Source: Noviherbaspirillum galbum
Lineage (GTDB): Bacteria > Pseudomonadota > Gammaproteobacteria > Burkholderiales > Burkholderiaceae_D
Assembly (NCBI RefSeq): GCF_010974945.1
Contig: NZ_JAAIVB010000065.1
Coordinates: 62,001 to 126,000, forward strand
Length of the DNA: 64,000 bases
Reading direction: 5' to 3'
Shown piece by piece: positions 18,476 through 27,461 of this stretch. Position 1 is the first letter of the stretch, and every line of letters begins with the position of its first letter. A program made the translations under genes and the position numbers. Below the pieces are notes generated by a model. That model was not told the DNA's origin. It made no database searches and saw nothing but the letters and a program-made list of their open reading frames with translations.

Positions 18476-19462
18476 ATGCCATCCCCATCCTCAAGCACCC
18501 GCCCCGGACCCACGCGGATTGCCGTCGTCGCCTTCGACGGCATCACGCCTTTTCACCTGTCCGTGCCATCGCTGGTCTTCGGCAAGCTGAACGACCCCGA
18601 GGGCAAGCCCCTCTTCGACGTCTTCGCCTGTTCCATGGACCCGTCACCGATACGGACTTCCGCCGGCTTCGGCATCGCCATCGACGCCGACCTGTCTGCC
18701 CTGGCCGGCGCGGACATCGTGATGATGCCCACTTGGCACGATGACTGCCGCAAGGCGTCGCCGATTCTGCTCGACGCCTTGCGCGCCGCGCACGCGCGCG
18801 GCGCGCGCATGGTCGGCTTGTGCCTCGGCGCCTTTCCCCTGGCCGAGGCCGGCCTGCTCGACGGCAAGCCGGCAACGACGCACTGGGCGGCGGCCGGGCT
18901 GCTGGCCACGCGCTTTCCTAAGGTGAAGGTGGACCGGGACGTCTTATACATCGCCGACCCGGATGTGCTGACCTCGGCCGGCGTTGCGGCGGGACTGGAT
19001 TGCTGCCTGCACCTGTTGCGGGAGCTGTGCGGAGCCGAGACGGCCAACCGCGTTGCCAGGCGGCTCGTCGTTGCCCCGCACCGGCAGGGAGGACAGGCCC
19101 AGTTCATCGAGCGGCCCGTTCCCGCCTCGCACAGCGACAACCGGTTTTCCCTGGTGCTGGATTGGGTCAACGGCCGCCTCGCGGAGGAACACAGCATCGA
19201 TGCGCTCGCCCGGCGCGCGGCCATGAGCCGGCGCAACTTCACGCGCCACTTCAGGCAGGCGACCGGCATGTCGTTCAAGCAGTGGCTGCTCGCCCAGCGG
19301 CTGGGGCATGCGCAGCGCATGCTGGAGAACAGCGATGCGTCGATCGATGTCGTGGCCGCGGAAGCAGGGTTCGGCACGGCGATCTCGCTGCGGCAGCATT
19401 TCAAGACGGCGTTCCGCACGACGCCGTCGGCGTACCGGGTGTTTTTCCGGCAGGGGGGCTGA
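18476..19462 (+). CDS. AraC-family regulator with DJ-1/PfpI domain (FtrA-like)
   Basis: A 328-residue protein. Residues ~10-185 form a class-I glutamine-amidotransferase/DJ-1-like domain (VAFDGITPFHLSVPS, GLCLGAFPLAEAGLLDGK with the nucleophile-elbow Cys), used in such regulators as a ligand-sensing module. The C-terminal ~100 residues carry two AraC helix-turn-helix motifs (IDALARRAAMSRRNFTRHF; IDVVAAEAGFGTAISLRQHF). Divergent from the isochorismatase-like hydrolase, which is its likely target. The start seems leaderless. Confidence 0.87.
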   Translation: MPSPSSSTRPGPTRIAVVAFDGITPFHLSVPSLVFGKLNDPEGKPLFDVFACSMDPSPIRTSAGFGIAIDADLSALAGADIVMMPTWHDDCRKASPILLDALRAAHARGARMVGLCLGAFPLAEAGLLDGKPATTHWAAAGLLATRFPKVKVDRDVLYIADPDVLTSAGVAAGLDCCLHLLRELCGAETANRVARRLVVAPHRQGGQAQFIERPVPASHSDNRFSLVLDWVNGRLAEEHSIDALARRAAMSRRNFTRHFRQATGMSFKQWLLAQRLGHAQRMLENSDASIDVVAAEAGFGTAISLRQHFKTAFRTTPSAYRVFFRQGG

Positions 19463-19497
19463 GTCGTCAAGGCGCGCGGAAGAACCGCGCGTCCCGC

Positions 19498-20349
19498 CTA
19501 ATGCGACATCAAAACCGGCACCGTCATCGTCTCCAGCACGGTCCGCGTCACCCCGCCGAGCAGGATCTCGCGGAAGCGCGAATGTCCATAGCACCCCATC
19601 ACGATCATGTCCGAACCCAGATCGGCCGCGAGAGACAGCAGGGCGTTTCCGGTATCCACTGGCGTCGACACCCGGCGCACCTCTACCTGGATGTCATGGC
19701 GCGCCAGGTAAAGCGCGATGTCGTCGCCGGCCTGGGCGCCATGCTTGCTGCCCGACTTCTCCGGATTGAAGACCGCCACGTCGACGACCTTCGCCGACTT
19801 CAGCAAGGGCAGGGCGTCGCCCAAGGCGCGGGTGGCGGCGGTGCCGGCATCCCAGGCGATCAGGGGACGGCGGCCGACGGTCTCGAACCGGCCCGCGAAG
19901 GGAACGATCAGGGTGGGGCGGCCGGAGTTGAGCACCACGTATTCGGGAAAGTCCGGCTGCAGGGCGCCCGCGTTGTTTTCCGGGTCGAACTGGGAGATCA
20001 CCGCCAGGTCGCTGTAGCGCGCCCGCAAGCTGATGGCCGACGCCGCGTCATCGTTGAACAGCGTCGCTTCGTGGCTGCGGACGTCGGCATTGCGCACGAT
20101 CCGGTCGAAGGATTCCAGCGCTTGCTCCGCGCGCGCGCGCAGCGCGACGCCGGCCTGCGACAGGTACTGGCTGGCGGTTGCGTCCAGATAGCCGATGGCG
20201 CCGGCGTCGTCGCTCATGCGGGTGATGCCGGTGGCTGCGCAGCCTGCCAGGTGGGCATGCTGCTGCGCGGCGATCGTGGCCGCCAGGCGGATGCGCATCT
20301 CGGCAGCAGGTGAATTGTCGACGTGGACCAGCACGGTCTTGTATGTCAT
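19498..20349 (-). CDS. Tandem universal stress protein
   Basis: A 283-residue protein made of two UspA domains. The second ends in the nucleotide-binding signature G-2x-G-9x-G (MGCYGHSRF, then EILLGGVTRTVL), so it probably binds ATP. The first domain lacks a clear copy of this motif. GGGAGG five bases before ATG fixes the start. Two-domain Usp proteins are linked to survival under starvation and oxidative stress; no specific role can be read here. Confidence 0.88.
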   Translation of the reverse strand: MTYKTVLVHVDNSPAAEMRIRLAATIAAQQHAHLAGCAATGITRMSDDAGAIGYLDATASQYLSQAGVALRARAEQALESFDRIVRNADVRSHEATLFNDDAASAISLRARYSDLAVISQFDPENNAGALQPDFPEYVVLNSGRPTLIVPFAGRFETVGRRPLIAWDAGTAATRALGDALPLLKSAKVVDVAVFNPEKSGSKHGAQAGDDIALYLARHDIQVEVRRVSTPVDTGNALLSLAADLGSDMIVMGCYGHSRFREILLGGVTRTVLETMTVPVLMSH

Positions 20350-20546
20350 GTAAGCCTCCCGATGGTTGTGTCAGGACGCAAGCGGATGTCTTGCATCGAT
20401 GAATCACAGCTTACTGAGCCGGCCCCTGCCGTGTATTTGATCTGAGTCAAAAATTGCCGGGACCGTCCGGACCCGGCCAGGCGCCGCGCGGCAGAGCGCG
20501 CCGCGCGGAGTAGAATCGGCGCTGACCACACCCATCCGGAATCAAG

Positions 20547-21670
20547 ATGAACGATCAACTATTGCCGCCCGCGGCCACGCCAGGTCAGCGACTCGACAGC
20601 GTCGACACGCCGGCGCTGCTGCTCGACCTCGACGCCTTCGAGCACAACCTCGACCTCATGCAGAAGGCGGCGCAATCCGCCGGGCGCCACCTGCGTCCCC
20701 ATGCCAAGGCGCACAAGTGTCCCGCGATCGCCATGCAGCAGGTCGCGCGCGGTGCGGTCGGCATCTGCTGCCAGAAAGTCAGCGAAGCCATTCCCTTCAT
20801 CAAGGCGGGCGTCGATGACATCCACATCAGCAATGAAATCGGCAGTCCGCGCAAGGCGGCGCTGCTCGCCGCCTTGCGCGGCAGGCCAGCATCAGCGTCT
20901 GCGTCGATGATGCGGTCCAGGTAGCCTGGCTGCAGGACGCGCTCGTGCAGGCGGATGCGCGACTGCAGGTGCTGATCGAGGCCGACGTCGGGCAGGGCCG
21001 CTGCGGCGTCGCGGACGCCGACGCCTGCCTGCGCCTGCTCGATGCCATCTCGGGCTGCGACAGGCTGGCGTTCGCCGGCCTGCAGGCTTACCAGGGCGGG
21101 GTGCAGCACGAGCGCAGCCATGCCGCCCGGCGCGACGGGGCGGCGCGCGCCGCGGAACGCGCGGCCGTCTTCGTCCTCGCCATCGAGCATGCCGGCCAGG
21201 CTTGTCCCATCGTGACGGGAGGCGGCACCGGCAGCGCGGAATTCGACCTGCACAGCGGCGTGTACACCGAGGTGCAGCCGGGATCTTACGTCTTCATGGA
21301 TGCGGACTACGGGAGCAACGACTGGTCCGGGGCGCTCAGGTTCGAGCACAGCCTGTTCATCGCCGCCGGCGTGATGAGCCGCGCGCGTCCAGGGCGCGTG
21401 GTCGTGGATGCCGGATTGAAGTCGGTCGCGGTGGACAGCGGCCTGCCCCGGGTATTTGGCAGGGAAGGACTGGTTTACTTGCAGGCGAACGATGAGCATG
21501 GCATCGTCTCGGTCGATGCGGGCACGGCCGCGCCTGAATTGGCGGACATGCTGATGCTCGTTCCCGGGCACTGCGATCCGACCTTGAATCTGTACGATGA
21601 ATTGATCGGGTTCCGCGACGGGGTGGTGGAAGCGGTATGGCCGGTTGCGGCGCGGGGGATGAGTCGGTGA
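20547..21670 (+). pseudogene. D-threonine aldolase/DSD1-like PLP enzyme, frameshifted
   Basis: Two adjacent frames together encode one protein of about 375 residues of the alanine-racemase-N/D-threonine-aldolase family. The 5' part (20547-~20880) has DTPALLLDLDAFEHN, the PLP lysine region RPHAKAHKC and GICCQKVSEA. The 3' part, read in the frame shifted by one base from about 20880 to 21670, continues without interruption (ASISVCVDDAVQVAWLQD, then VLIEADVGQGRCG, GGGTGSAEFD) and ends with the metal-site motif PGHCDPTLNLYDE. One missing base near 20878-20884 explains the break. It could be a real inactivating mutation or a sequencing error. Intact relatives act on D-threonine, D-serine or beta-hydroxyaspartate. 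Confidence 0.8.
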
Positions 21671-21720
21671 AGGGAGGGTGCCGTCCTTCCCGCGCATCTC
21701 CGCCATTCCCGCCCACCTCT

Positions 21721-21800
21721 GTCATTCCCGCGAAGGCGGGAATCCCATCTCGCGTTTCTCCGGACAACCAAAATGGGATTCCCGCCTTCGCGGGAATGAC
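21721..21800. repeat. Palindromic REP-type element (complete pair)
   Basis: Two 28-base arms, 21721-21748 beginning GTCATTCCCGCGAAGGCGGG and its exact reverse complement at 21773-21800, separated by 24 bases. Each arm itself contains a small GC hairpin. Further copies lie at 24522, 59553 and 62371. Confidence 0.9.
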
Positions 21801-21887
21801 AGACGCAAGTGCAGACGAATGACAGGTGCAGATGCAAGCGCAATCGCAAACGACCGGCGCTGCCGCGAACGAAGGAAATGATCTCTT

Positions 21888-22358
21888 CTACTGCACAAAT
21901 ACCACATCATCCTTGGGCTGCAGCGGAATCTTGATCGCCAGCGCCTTCACCGGCCCGTTGCTGACGATCGTGCCGGCATGCGCCGTGCCCTTCGGAATGA
22001 TGATCAGGGTGCCCGGCTTGAATTCCTTCCGCTCGCCGCCGAGCCACATGGCGCCGCTGCCTTCGATGATGTACTGGATCTCGTCCGTCTTCGGATGGAT
22101 ATGCTTGGCCACGTTCCCCGATTGCACCGCGATGGTGGCGTTGTCGGTGGTGACGAGCGGGCGGTTGTTCATCTCGGGATTCGGCGTGCGTGCAAGATCG
22201 TCATGCTTCAGCGCCATCAGGTCGATCATTGCCGGCGCGAGCGGTGCGCCCTCGGCATGCGCGCCCGGCAGGACATGGGATAACAGGGGAGAGGCCACGA
22301 CCCCGGCGAGGAAGGCGCCGGCGATGGAAAAGCTGATGACAACCTTGGATTGACGCAT
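21888..22358 (-). CDS. Exported cupin-domain protein
   Basis: A 156-residue protein with an N-terminal signal sequence or anchor (about residues 1-35, ending GAHA) and a single cupin barrel with the metal-binding pattern KHIHPKTDEIQYIIEGSG, then IPKGTAHAG. It is the last gene downstream of the CoA-transferase (80 bp gap) and may be in the same transcript. Function unknown; small exported cupins may bind or transform a carboxylate. Confidence 0.75.
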   Translation of the reverse strand: MRQSKVVISFSIAGAFLAGVVASPLLSHVLPGAHAEGAPLAPAMIDLMALKHDDLARTPNPEMNNRPLVTTDNATIAVQSGNVAKHIHPKTDEIQYIIEGSGAMWLGGERKEFKPGTLIIIPKGTAHAGTIVSNGPVKALAIKIPLQPKDDVVFVQ

Positions 22359-22437
22359 GCTGATTCCTTTCGTTGACGAATCGGGATGAAGACATCGGAT
22401 GGACCGGGCCAGGGGACGGCCCGGTTCAGTGATGATT

Positions 22438-23658
22438 CTATACCTCTTCGATCACGCCTTCGGCGACGAACCTGTCGATCTCGGCGTCGCTGAAATCGTA
22501 TTCCCTGAGCAGTTCGCGCGAATGTTCGCCGAGCATCGGCGCATGGCGGGTGATGCGGGTCGGCGTGTCGGAAAAATGCACCGGGCAGCCCAGCGCCTTG
22601 GTCGCGCCCGCCTGGGGATGCTCGAGGTCCACCACCATGTTGCGGGCGAGTGTCTGCGGATGGCTGAGCGCTTCGCCGATGGTATTGACCGGCCCCACCG
22701 GCACGCCGGCCGCGTCGAAGGCGGCGATCCACTCGTCGCGCGTGCGCGTGCGCAGCACCGCGGCCATGTCGCCGGTGAGCGCCTGCAGGTTCTGCATGCG
22801 CATGCTGTTGTCCTTGAAGCGCGGATCCTCGCGCCACTCCGGATGTCCCAGCACTTCGGCGATGCGTTCCCAGTTCGCCTGGTTGGCGCCGCCGATGTTG
22901 ATCCAGCCGTCGCTCGCCTCGAAGGCCTGGTAGGGCGCGGTCAGGAGGTGCGCCGATCCGGTCGGTCCCACCGACTGGCCGGTGGCGAAATAGATCGCCG
23001 CGTGCCAGTAGGTCTGCTGGATCGCGGCTTCCATCAGCGAGGTGTCGACGACCTGGCCTTTTCCGGTCTTGAGCTTGTGCGCGTAGGCGGCCAGGATGCC
23101 GACCACCGCGAGAATGCCGGCATTGATGTCTGCGATCGAGTTGCCGGTCTTGACCGGCGGACCGCCGGGTTCGCCGGTGATCGACATCAGGCCGGAAAAG
23201 CCTTGCGCGATGAGGTCGAAACCGCCCTTGTCGGCGTAGGGGCCGTCCCGGCCGTAGCCGGACACCGAACAATAGATCAGGCCCGGGTTGACTTCCTTGA
23301 GAACCTCATAGCCGAGGCCGAGCTTCTCCAGGGTGCCGCGCCGGTAGTTTTCGGTCAGCACGTCCGCGTTCTTCACCATGCGCAGCAGGATGTCGCGTCC
23401 GCTCGCATGCTTGAGGTTGAGCGCGATGCCGCGCTTGTTGCGGTTGAGGATCATGAAGGGCGCGGATACGCCGTTGACGCGCGGCTCGCGGTAGCCGCGC
23501 GAGTCGTCGCCGCCGGGCAGCTTTTCCACCTTGATGACGTCGGCGCCCATGTCGGCGAGCATCATGCCGCAGGTCGGGCCTGCCATGATCTGCGCAAGCT
23601 CGAGCACGCGCATGCCGGCCAGCGGGCCGGGGTGGGGTTCTTTCTGCGGAGTTGTCAT
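22438..23658 (-). CDS. CaiB/BaiF family III CoA-transferase
   Basis: A 406-residue enzyme. The N-terminus reads GMRVLELAQIMAGPTCGMML, then DMGADVIKVEKLPGGDDSRG, followed by LNRNKRGIALNLK; these are hallmarks of class III CoA-transferases. The catalytic Asp of the family is expected in the segment ADVLTENYRRGTLEKLG. It moves CoA between carboxylic acids (formyl-CoA:oxalate and carnitine enzymes are relatives). It lies 32 bp after the enoyl-CoA hydratase-like gene in the GntR-flanked cluster, so it probably activates the acid consumed by this pathway. Start ATG 23658 begins after the upstream gene ends; longer starts would overlap it. Confidence 0.87.
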   Translation of the reverse strand: MTTPQKEPHPGPLAGMRVLELAQIMAGPTCGMMLADMGADVIKVEKLPGGDDSRGYREPRVNGVSAPFMILNRNKRGIALNLKHASGRDILLRMVKNADVLTENYRRGTLEKLGLGYEVLKEVNPGLIYCSVSGYGRDGPYADKGGFDLIAQGFSGLMSITGEPGGPPVKTGNSIADINAGILAVVGILAAYAHKLKTGKGQVVDTSLMEAAIQQTYWHAAIYFATGQSVGPTGSAHLLTAPYQAFEASDGWINIGGANQANWERIAEVLGHPEWREDPRFKDNSMRMQNLQALTGDMAAVLRTRTRDEWIAAFDAAGVPVGPVNTIGEALSHPQTLARNMVVDLEHPQAGATKALGCPVHFSDTPTRITRHAPMLGEHSRELLREYDFSDAEIDRFVAEGVIEEV

Positions 23659-23690
23659 TGTCTGTCGGTCGGAATATCGGAATGCGTGAT

Positions 23691-24467
23691 TCAGGAGCCG
23701 GTCCATTCCGGCCGTTTCTTTTCGAGGAAGGAGGTCACGCCGATCTTGAAGTCGCGGCTGCCGTAACACAGGCGCACGAGGTCGTCGCCCTCCGGCACGG
23801 ATTCGGCAACGACACGCCGTATGGCTTCCTTGGATACCTTGAGCGTGACCGGCGCGAGCCTGGAAAGGTGCTTGCATATTTCCTGCACCTTGGCGTCGAG
23901 TTCATCCTGTTCGGCGAGGACGGTAACGAAGCCCGATTGGGCAGCCTCCTGCGCGGAAATCATGTCCGCCATCAGGAGCATGCGCTTGGCGCGCGCCACG
24001 CCCAGCGCCGCGACCACGCGCGCGGTGTTGGCCATGGACAGGCAGTTGCCCAGCGTGCGGGCGATCGGCAGGCCGAAGGAAGACTTCGGCGTGGCGATGC
24101 GGAAGTCGCAGGCGGCGCTGATCGCCAGTCCGCCGCCGATCGCCCAGCCGTCGATGATGGCGACGGTCGGCATGGGCAGGCGTTCGATCTGGCCTATCCT
24201 TTCATCGATGACCTTCTCATAGGCAATGCCGTCCTCGCCGCTCTGGAAGGACTGGAACTGCTCGATGTCGGTGCCGGCGACGAAGGCTTCGCCGCCCGCC
24301 CCCCGGAAGGTAACGACACGGATGTCGGCGCGGCCGGCGAGTTCGTTGCAGATGCGGCCCATTTCCTCGTACATCGCCCAGGTCATCGCGTTGCGCGCCT
24401 CGGGGCGGTCGATCAGGATGGAAGCAACGTTGTCCTGGATGGTCAGATGAACGCGGCCGGTGCTCAT
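23691..24467 (-). CDS. Enoyl-CoA hydratase/isomerase-family protein, atypical active site
   Basis: A 258-residue crotonase-fold protein. The oxyanion-hole region AFVAGTDIEQF and the segment DGWAIGGGLAISAACDFRIA are typical. The segment that normally carries the first catalytic Glu (G-x-PE-x-x-LG) reads GLPIARTLGNCLSMAN here, with no Glu, so ordinary hydratase chemistry is doubtful. AGGA lies seven bases before ATG 24467; a longer frame would run through the REP element and is not used. It probably acts on the CoA ester made by the neighbouring CoA-transferase. Confidence 0.8.
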   Translation of the reverse strand: MSTGRVHLTIQDNVASILIDRPEARNAMTWAMYEEMGRICNELAGRADIRVVTFRGAGGEAFVAGTDIEQFQSFQSGEDGIAYEKVIDERIGQIERLPMPTVAIIDGWAIGGGLAISAACDFRIATPKSSFGLPIARTLGNCLSMANTARVVAALGVARAKRMLLMADMISAQEAAQSGFVTVLAEQDELDAKVQEICKHLSRLAPVTLKVSKEAIRRVVAESVPEGDDLVRLCYGSRDFKIGVTSFLEKKRPEWTGS

Positions 24468-24521
24468 TGGGAGGTCCTGGTGAAAGTCATTGGTGGGAAG
24501 AGAGTCGTTATCGTCGCCTTT

Positions 24522-24600
24522 GTCATTCCCGCGAAGGCGGGAATCCCGTTTCGGTCGTCCGGAGAAGCGCGCAATGGGATCCCCGCCTGCGCGGGGATGA
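24522..24600. repeat. Palindromic REP-type element (diverged pair)
   Basis: Arm GTCATTCCCGCGAAGGCGGG at 24522 and an inverted, slightly changed arm at 24574-24600 (ATGGGATCCCCGCCTGCGCG). Same family as the element at 21721. It lies between the hydratase-like gene and the MFS gene. Confidence 0.85.
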
Positions 24601-24643
24601 TAGAAGCAAGCGGGGATGATGTTGTTAGTCGAATGCGCAGCTT

Positions 24644-24675
24644 GGCGCCCGGGATGCCTAAGCATCCCGGGCGCC
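24644..24675 (-). terminator. Strong hairpin after the MFS gene
   Basis: A perfect 14-bp stem (GGCGCCCGGGATGC at 24644-24657 and its complement at 24662-24675) with a CTAA loop, starting 9 bases past the MFS stop codon. No T-run follows on either strand, so it may protect the mRNA end or lower read-through into the next gene rather than act as a classic terminator. Confidence 0.5.
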
Positions 24676-24684
24676 ATTCCATCA

Positions 24685-25965
24685 TCAGGCCGAAGCCGGC
24701 CGGGGCTGCAGGGGTGCATGCAGCGTTTCATCGAACTTCTTGTCCGGACGCATGGCGAAGGCGACGATAGAGCCGAGCACCATCAGCGCCATCGATACGA
24801 TGAAGGGCAGCTCCCAGTTGCCGGTCTTGTCGATCAGCAGTCCGCCGACCACCGGGCTGAGGATCGCGGCCAGCGCGGAACCGGTATTCATCATGCCGCT
24901 CGCGGTGCCCGAGAATTTAGGCGCGATGTCCATCGGGATGGACCACATCGGGCCGATGGTGAATTCGATAAAGAAGAAGCCGAGGCTCAGGCAGATCGCC
25001 GAGATCACCAGGTCGTGCACGAACATCAGCGGAACCAGCGAGGCCAGGGTCAGCAGCATGCAGATCACCACGAGGTTGCGGCGGGCGGTGTTGAGGCTGC
25101 CGGTCTTCTTCAGCAGGTGGTCGGACACGATGCCGCCGAGCGCATCGCCGATCACGCCGGCGAAGAAGACGCCTGCGGAAAAGATCGCCGACTTCTTGAG
25201 GTCCAGGTTGTAGCTGTGCAGGAAGTACTGCGGAATCCAGCTCAGGAACAGCCACAAAATCCAGCCGTAGCAGAAGTAGGTGATCGTCACGGGCATCATG
25301 CGCTTGAACAGCGGCATCCATGGCACCTTGGGACGGTCCTTGAAATGGCCGTATTCAGGCAGCTTGGCCAGCTCTTCCTTCGTGATGTTCGGATGGTCCG
25401 CCGGGTTGTCGCGGAATGCCCATGCCCACCATGCCACCCAGACCAGGCTCACACATCCGAGGACGACGAAGGACCCGCGCCAGCTGGTGGAGGCGATCAG
25501 GGCCACGACCAGCGGCGGAGTGACGGCATTGCCGACGCGGGCGAACGCGTGGGTGATGCCTTGCGCAAAGCCGCGCTTGTCGGGCGAGGTCCAGTTGGCC
25601 ATGGCGCGCGTCGCGGTCGGGAAGGTCGCGCCTTCGCCGAGGCCGAGCAGCATGCGGGCGACGATCAGCGAGGCGAAGCCGCCGACCAGGCCGGTCAGGA
25701 TGGTCGAGCCGGCCCAGATGATGGCGCAGACGGTCAGCGTCTTGCGCGGACCATACTTGTCGCCCAGCCAGCCGCCGATGATCTGGAACACGAGGTAGGG
25801 ATAGGCGAACGCCGAGAAGACGAATCCGAGCTGGGTCTTGCTCAGGCCGAATTCCTTGCCGAAGTCCGCCGCGGCGGTGCTGACGTTGACGCGGTCAACA
25901 TAGGTGATGAAATACATGACGCACAGCAGGATTAGCACGTGCGTGGTCGCGCGAGTGAGTTTCAC
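24685..25965 (-). CDS. MFS transporter, anion:cation symporter type
   Basis: A 426-residue major-facilitator protein with about twelve membrane helices. It has the early motif YFITYVDRVNVSTAA and the loop GGWLGDKYGPRKTL, typical of the ACS family (galactonate, glucarate, phthalate, tartrate carriers). The start is GTG 25965, fixed by GAGGAG five bases upstream. It lies between the aminotransferase (39 bp) and the CoA-transferase/hydratase genes, so it probably imports the organic acid degraded by this cluster. Confidence 0.87.
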   Translation of the reverse strand: MKLTRATTHVLILLCVMYFITYVDRVNVSTAAADFGKEFGLSKTQLGFVFSAFAYPYLVFQIIGGWLGDKYGPRKTLTVCAIIWAGSTILTGLVGGFASLIVARMLLGLGEGATFPTATRAMANWTSPDKRGFAQGITHAFARVGNAVTPPLVVALIASTSWRGSFVVLGCVSLVWVAWWAWAFRDNPADHPNITKEELAKLPEYGHFKDRPKVPWMPLFKRMMPVTITYFCYGWILWLFLSWIPQYFLHSYNLDLKKSAIFSAGVFFAGVIGDALGGIVSDHLLKKTGSLNTARRNLVVICMLLTLASLVPLMFVHDLVISAICLSLGFFFIEFTIGPMWSIPMDIAPKFSGTASGMMNTGSALAAILSPVVGGLLIDKTGNWELPFIVSMALMVLGSIVAFAMRPDKKFDETLHAPLQPRPASA

Positions 25966-26004
25966 GTTGTCTCCTCAATGGAAAGATATGCTTGCCGGCC
26001 CTCT

Positions 26005-27231
26005 TCAGGCAGCCTTGGCGAGCTTTTCGTTGTTGCCTGCGGTTGCCGTCAAGTGTTTCATTGCCGCCAGCACGCCGCCTTTCTGGTGCGGTACGCCGGC
26101 CACTTCGAATCCCATTTCCACGCCGGCCAGCGTGCCCATCAGGGTCAGGTCGTTGAAGTCGCCGAGATGGCCGATGCGGAATACCCAGCCGGACAGCTTG
26201 GTCAGGCCCTGGCCGAGCGACATGTTGAAGTTCTCGAGCACCGCCTTGCGGAAGGCGTCGGCGTTGTAGTGCTGGCCGGAGGCATCCCTGGGCATGACCA
26301 CCGCGGTCAGCACGCCGCTGTACTCGGCCGGGTTCTGGCAAAGGATCTCCATGCCCCAGGCTTTCACCGCCTCGCGCGTGGCGGCGGCATGGCGCTGGTG
26401 GCGGGCGAAGACGTTCTGCAATCCTTCTTCCGCCAGCATGTCGCAGGCTTCGGACAGACCGTAGAGCAGGTTGGTCGCCGGGGTGTAAGGCCAGAAGCCG
26501 TTCTTGTTCGCTTCCAGGATCTCGCCCCAGCCCCAGTACGCCTTGGACAGGCCGGCCCGCTGGGATGCCGCGATCGCCTTGTCGGACACGGCGTTGAACG
26601 ACAGGCCGGGCGGCAGCATCAAGCCTTTCTGCGAACCGCTGACGGTGACATCCACGCCCCATTCGTCATGGCGGTAATCAATCGAGCCGAGCGAGGAAAT
26701 GGTGTCGACCAGCAGCAGGGCGGGGTGGTTCGCCTTGTCGATCGCGCGCCGGACCGCGGGGATGTCGGAGGTGACGCCAGTCGAGGTTTCGTTGTGCACC
26801 ACGCACACCGCCTTGATCTTGTGTTCCTTGTCTTCCGCCAGGCGCGCCTCGATCTGGGCGGCATCCGCGCCGCGTCGCCAGTCGCCGCCGAGGAATTCCG
26901 CGTTCAGGCCCAGCTTGTCCGCCATCTTCTTCCATAGGGTGGCGAAGTGGCCGGTCTCGACCATCAATACGGTGTCGCCGGGCGACAAGGTGTTGACGAG
27001 CGCGGCTTCCCAGGCGCCGGTGCCGGATGCCGGATAGATCACGACCGGGTTCGCGGTCTGGAAAATCGTCTTGATGTCGGCGAGTACCTTTTTGCCGAGC
27101 GCCTGGAATTCTGGTCCGCGATGGTCAATCGTCGGATAATCCATGGCGCGCAGGATGCGATCGGGAACGGTGGACGGACCCGGGATCTGCAGAAAGTGGC
27201 GGCCGGCGGGATGGGAGTTGAGTTTTACCAT
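26005..27231 (-). CDS. Class V aminotransferase, serine/alanine:glyoxylate type
   Basis: A 408-residue PLP enzyme. The N-terminus has GRHFLQIPGPSTVPDRIL and MDYPTIDHRGPEF; the cofactor region has YPASGTGAWEAAL; the PLP lysine lies in SGSQKGLMLPPGLSF. These match alanine-, serine- or aspartate-glyoxylate aminotransferases, making glycine from glyoxylate. It is the first gene of the minus-strand cluster and faces the GntR regulator across 230 bp that hold two palindromic operator-like sites. The amino donor cannot be told from sequence. Confidence 0.87.
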   Translation of the reverse strand: MVKLNSHPAGRHFLQIPGPSTVPDRILRAMDYPTIDHRGPEFQALGKKVLADIKTIFQTANPVVIYPASGTGAWEAALVNTLSPGDTVLMVETGHFATLWKKMADKLGLNAEFLGGDWRRGADAAQIEARLAEDKEHKIKAVCVVHNETSTGVTSDIPAVRRAIDKANHPALLLVDTISSLGSIDYRHDEWGVDVTVSGSQKGLMLPPGLSFNAVSDKAIAASQRAGLSKAYWGWGEILEANKNGFWPYTPATNLLYGLSEACDMLAEEGLQNVFARHQRHAAATREAVKAWGMEILCQNPAEYSGVLTAVVMPRDASGQHYNADAFRKAVLENFNMSLGQGLTKLSGWVFRIGHLGDFNDLTLMGTLAGVEMGFEVAGVPHQKGGVLAAMKHLTATAGNNEKLAKAA

Positions 27232-27270
27232 GTTCGGGCAGGTAGTTGGGTGGACGGGAAGAAAAAGCAT

Positions 27271-27290
27271 TTTGCATACAATATACCAAA
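27271..27290. promoter_or_regulatory. Palindromic operator candidate before the aminotransferase
   Basis: TTTGCATACAATATACCAAA, a near-perfect palindrome 40 bases upstream of the aminotransferase start. It is almost the same as the box at 27439-27459. Probable binding site of the divergent GntR regulator. Confidence 0.65.
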
Positions 27291-27438
27291 CCATCGTCAT
27301 GTCAAGTATTTGCAGTCCCGGAAATGGAAATTCGGCAGTTTCGCGCGGATTTCACGCCGAATTTCGCCCTTAGAATGGCATTGCGGCAAGGCTGCATGTT
27401 GCCGGCCTGTGTTCTGCCCGGTTGAGTCAATCTAAAAC

Positions 27439-27459
27439 TTTGGTATACAATATACGAAA
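27439..27459. promoter_or_regulatory. Palindromic operator candidate before gntR
   Basis: TTTGGTATACAATATACGAA at 27439-27458 ends four bases before the GntR start codon. It shares the TATACAATATAC core with the box at 27271. Its position suggests autoregulation by blocking transcription or translation start. Confidence 0.65.
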
Positions 27460-27461
27460 TC

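Noticed and set aside
24522-24600. CRISPR-like repeat
   Set aside because: It is a palindromic pair occurring as dispersed single copies, not a regularly spaced array with unique spacers.
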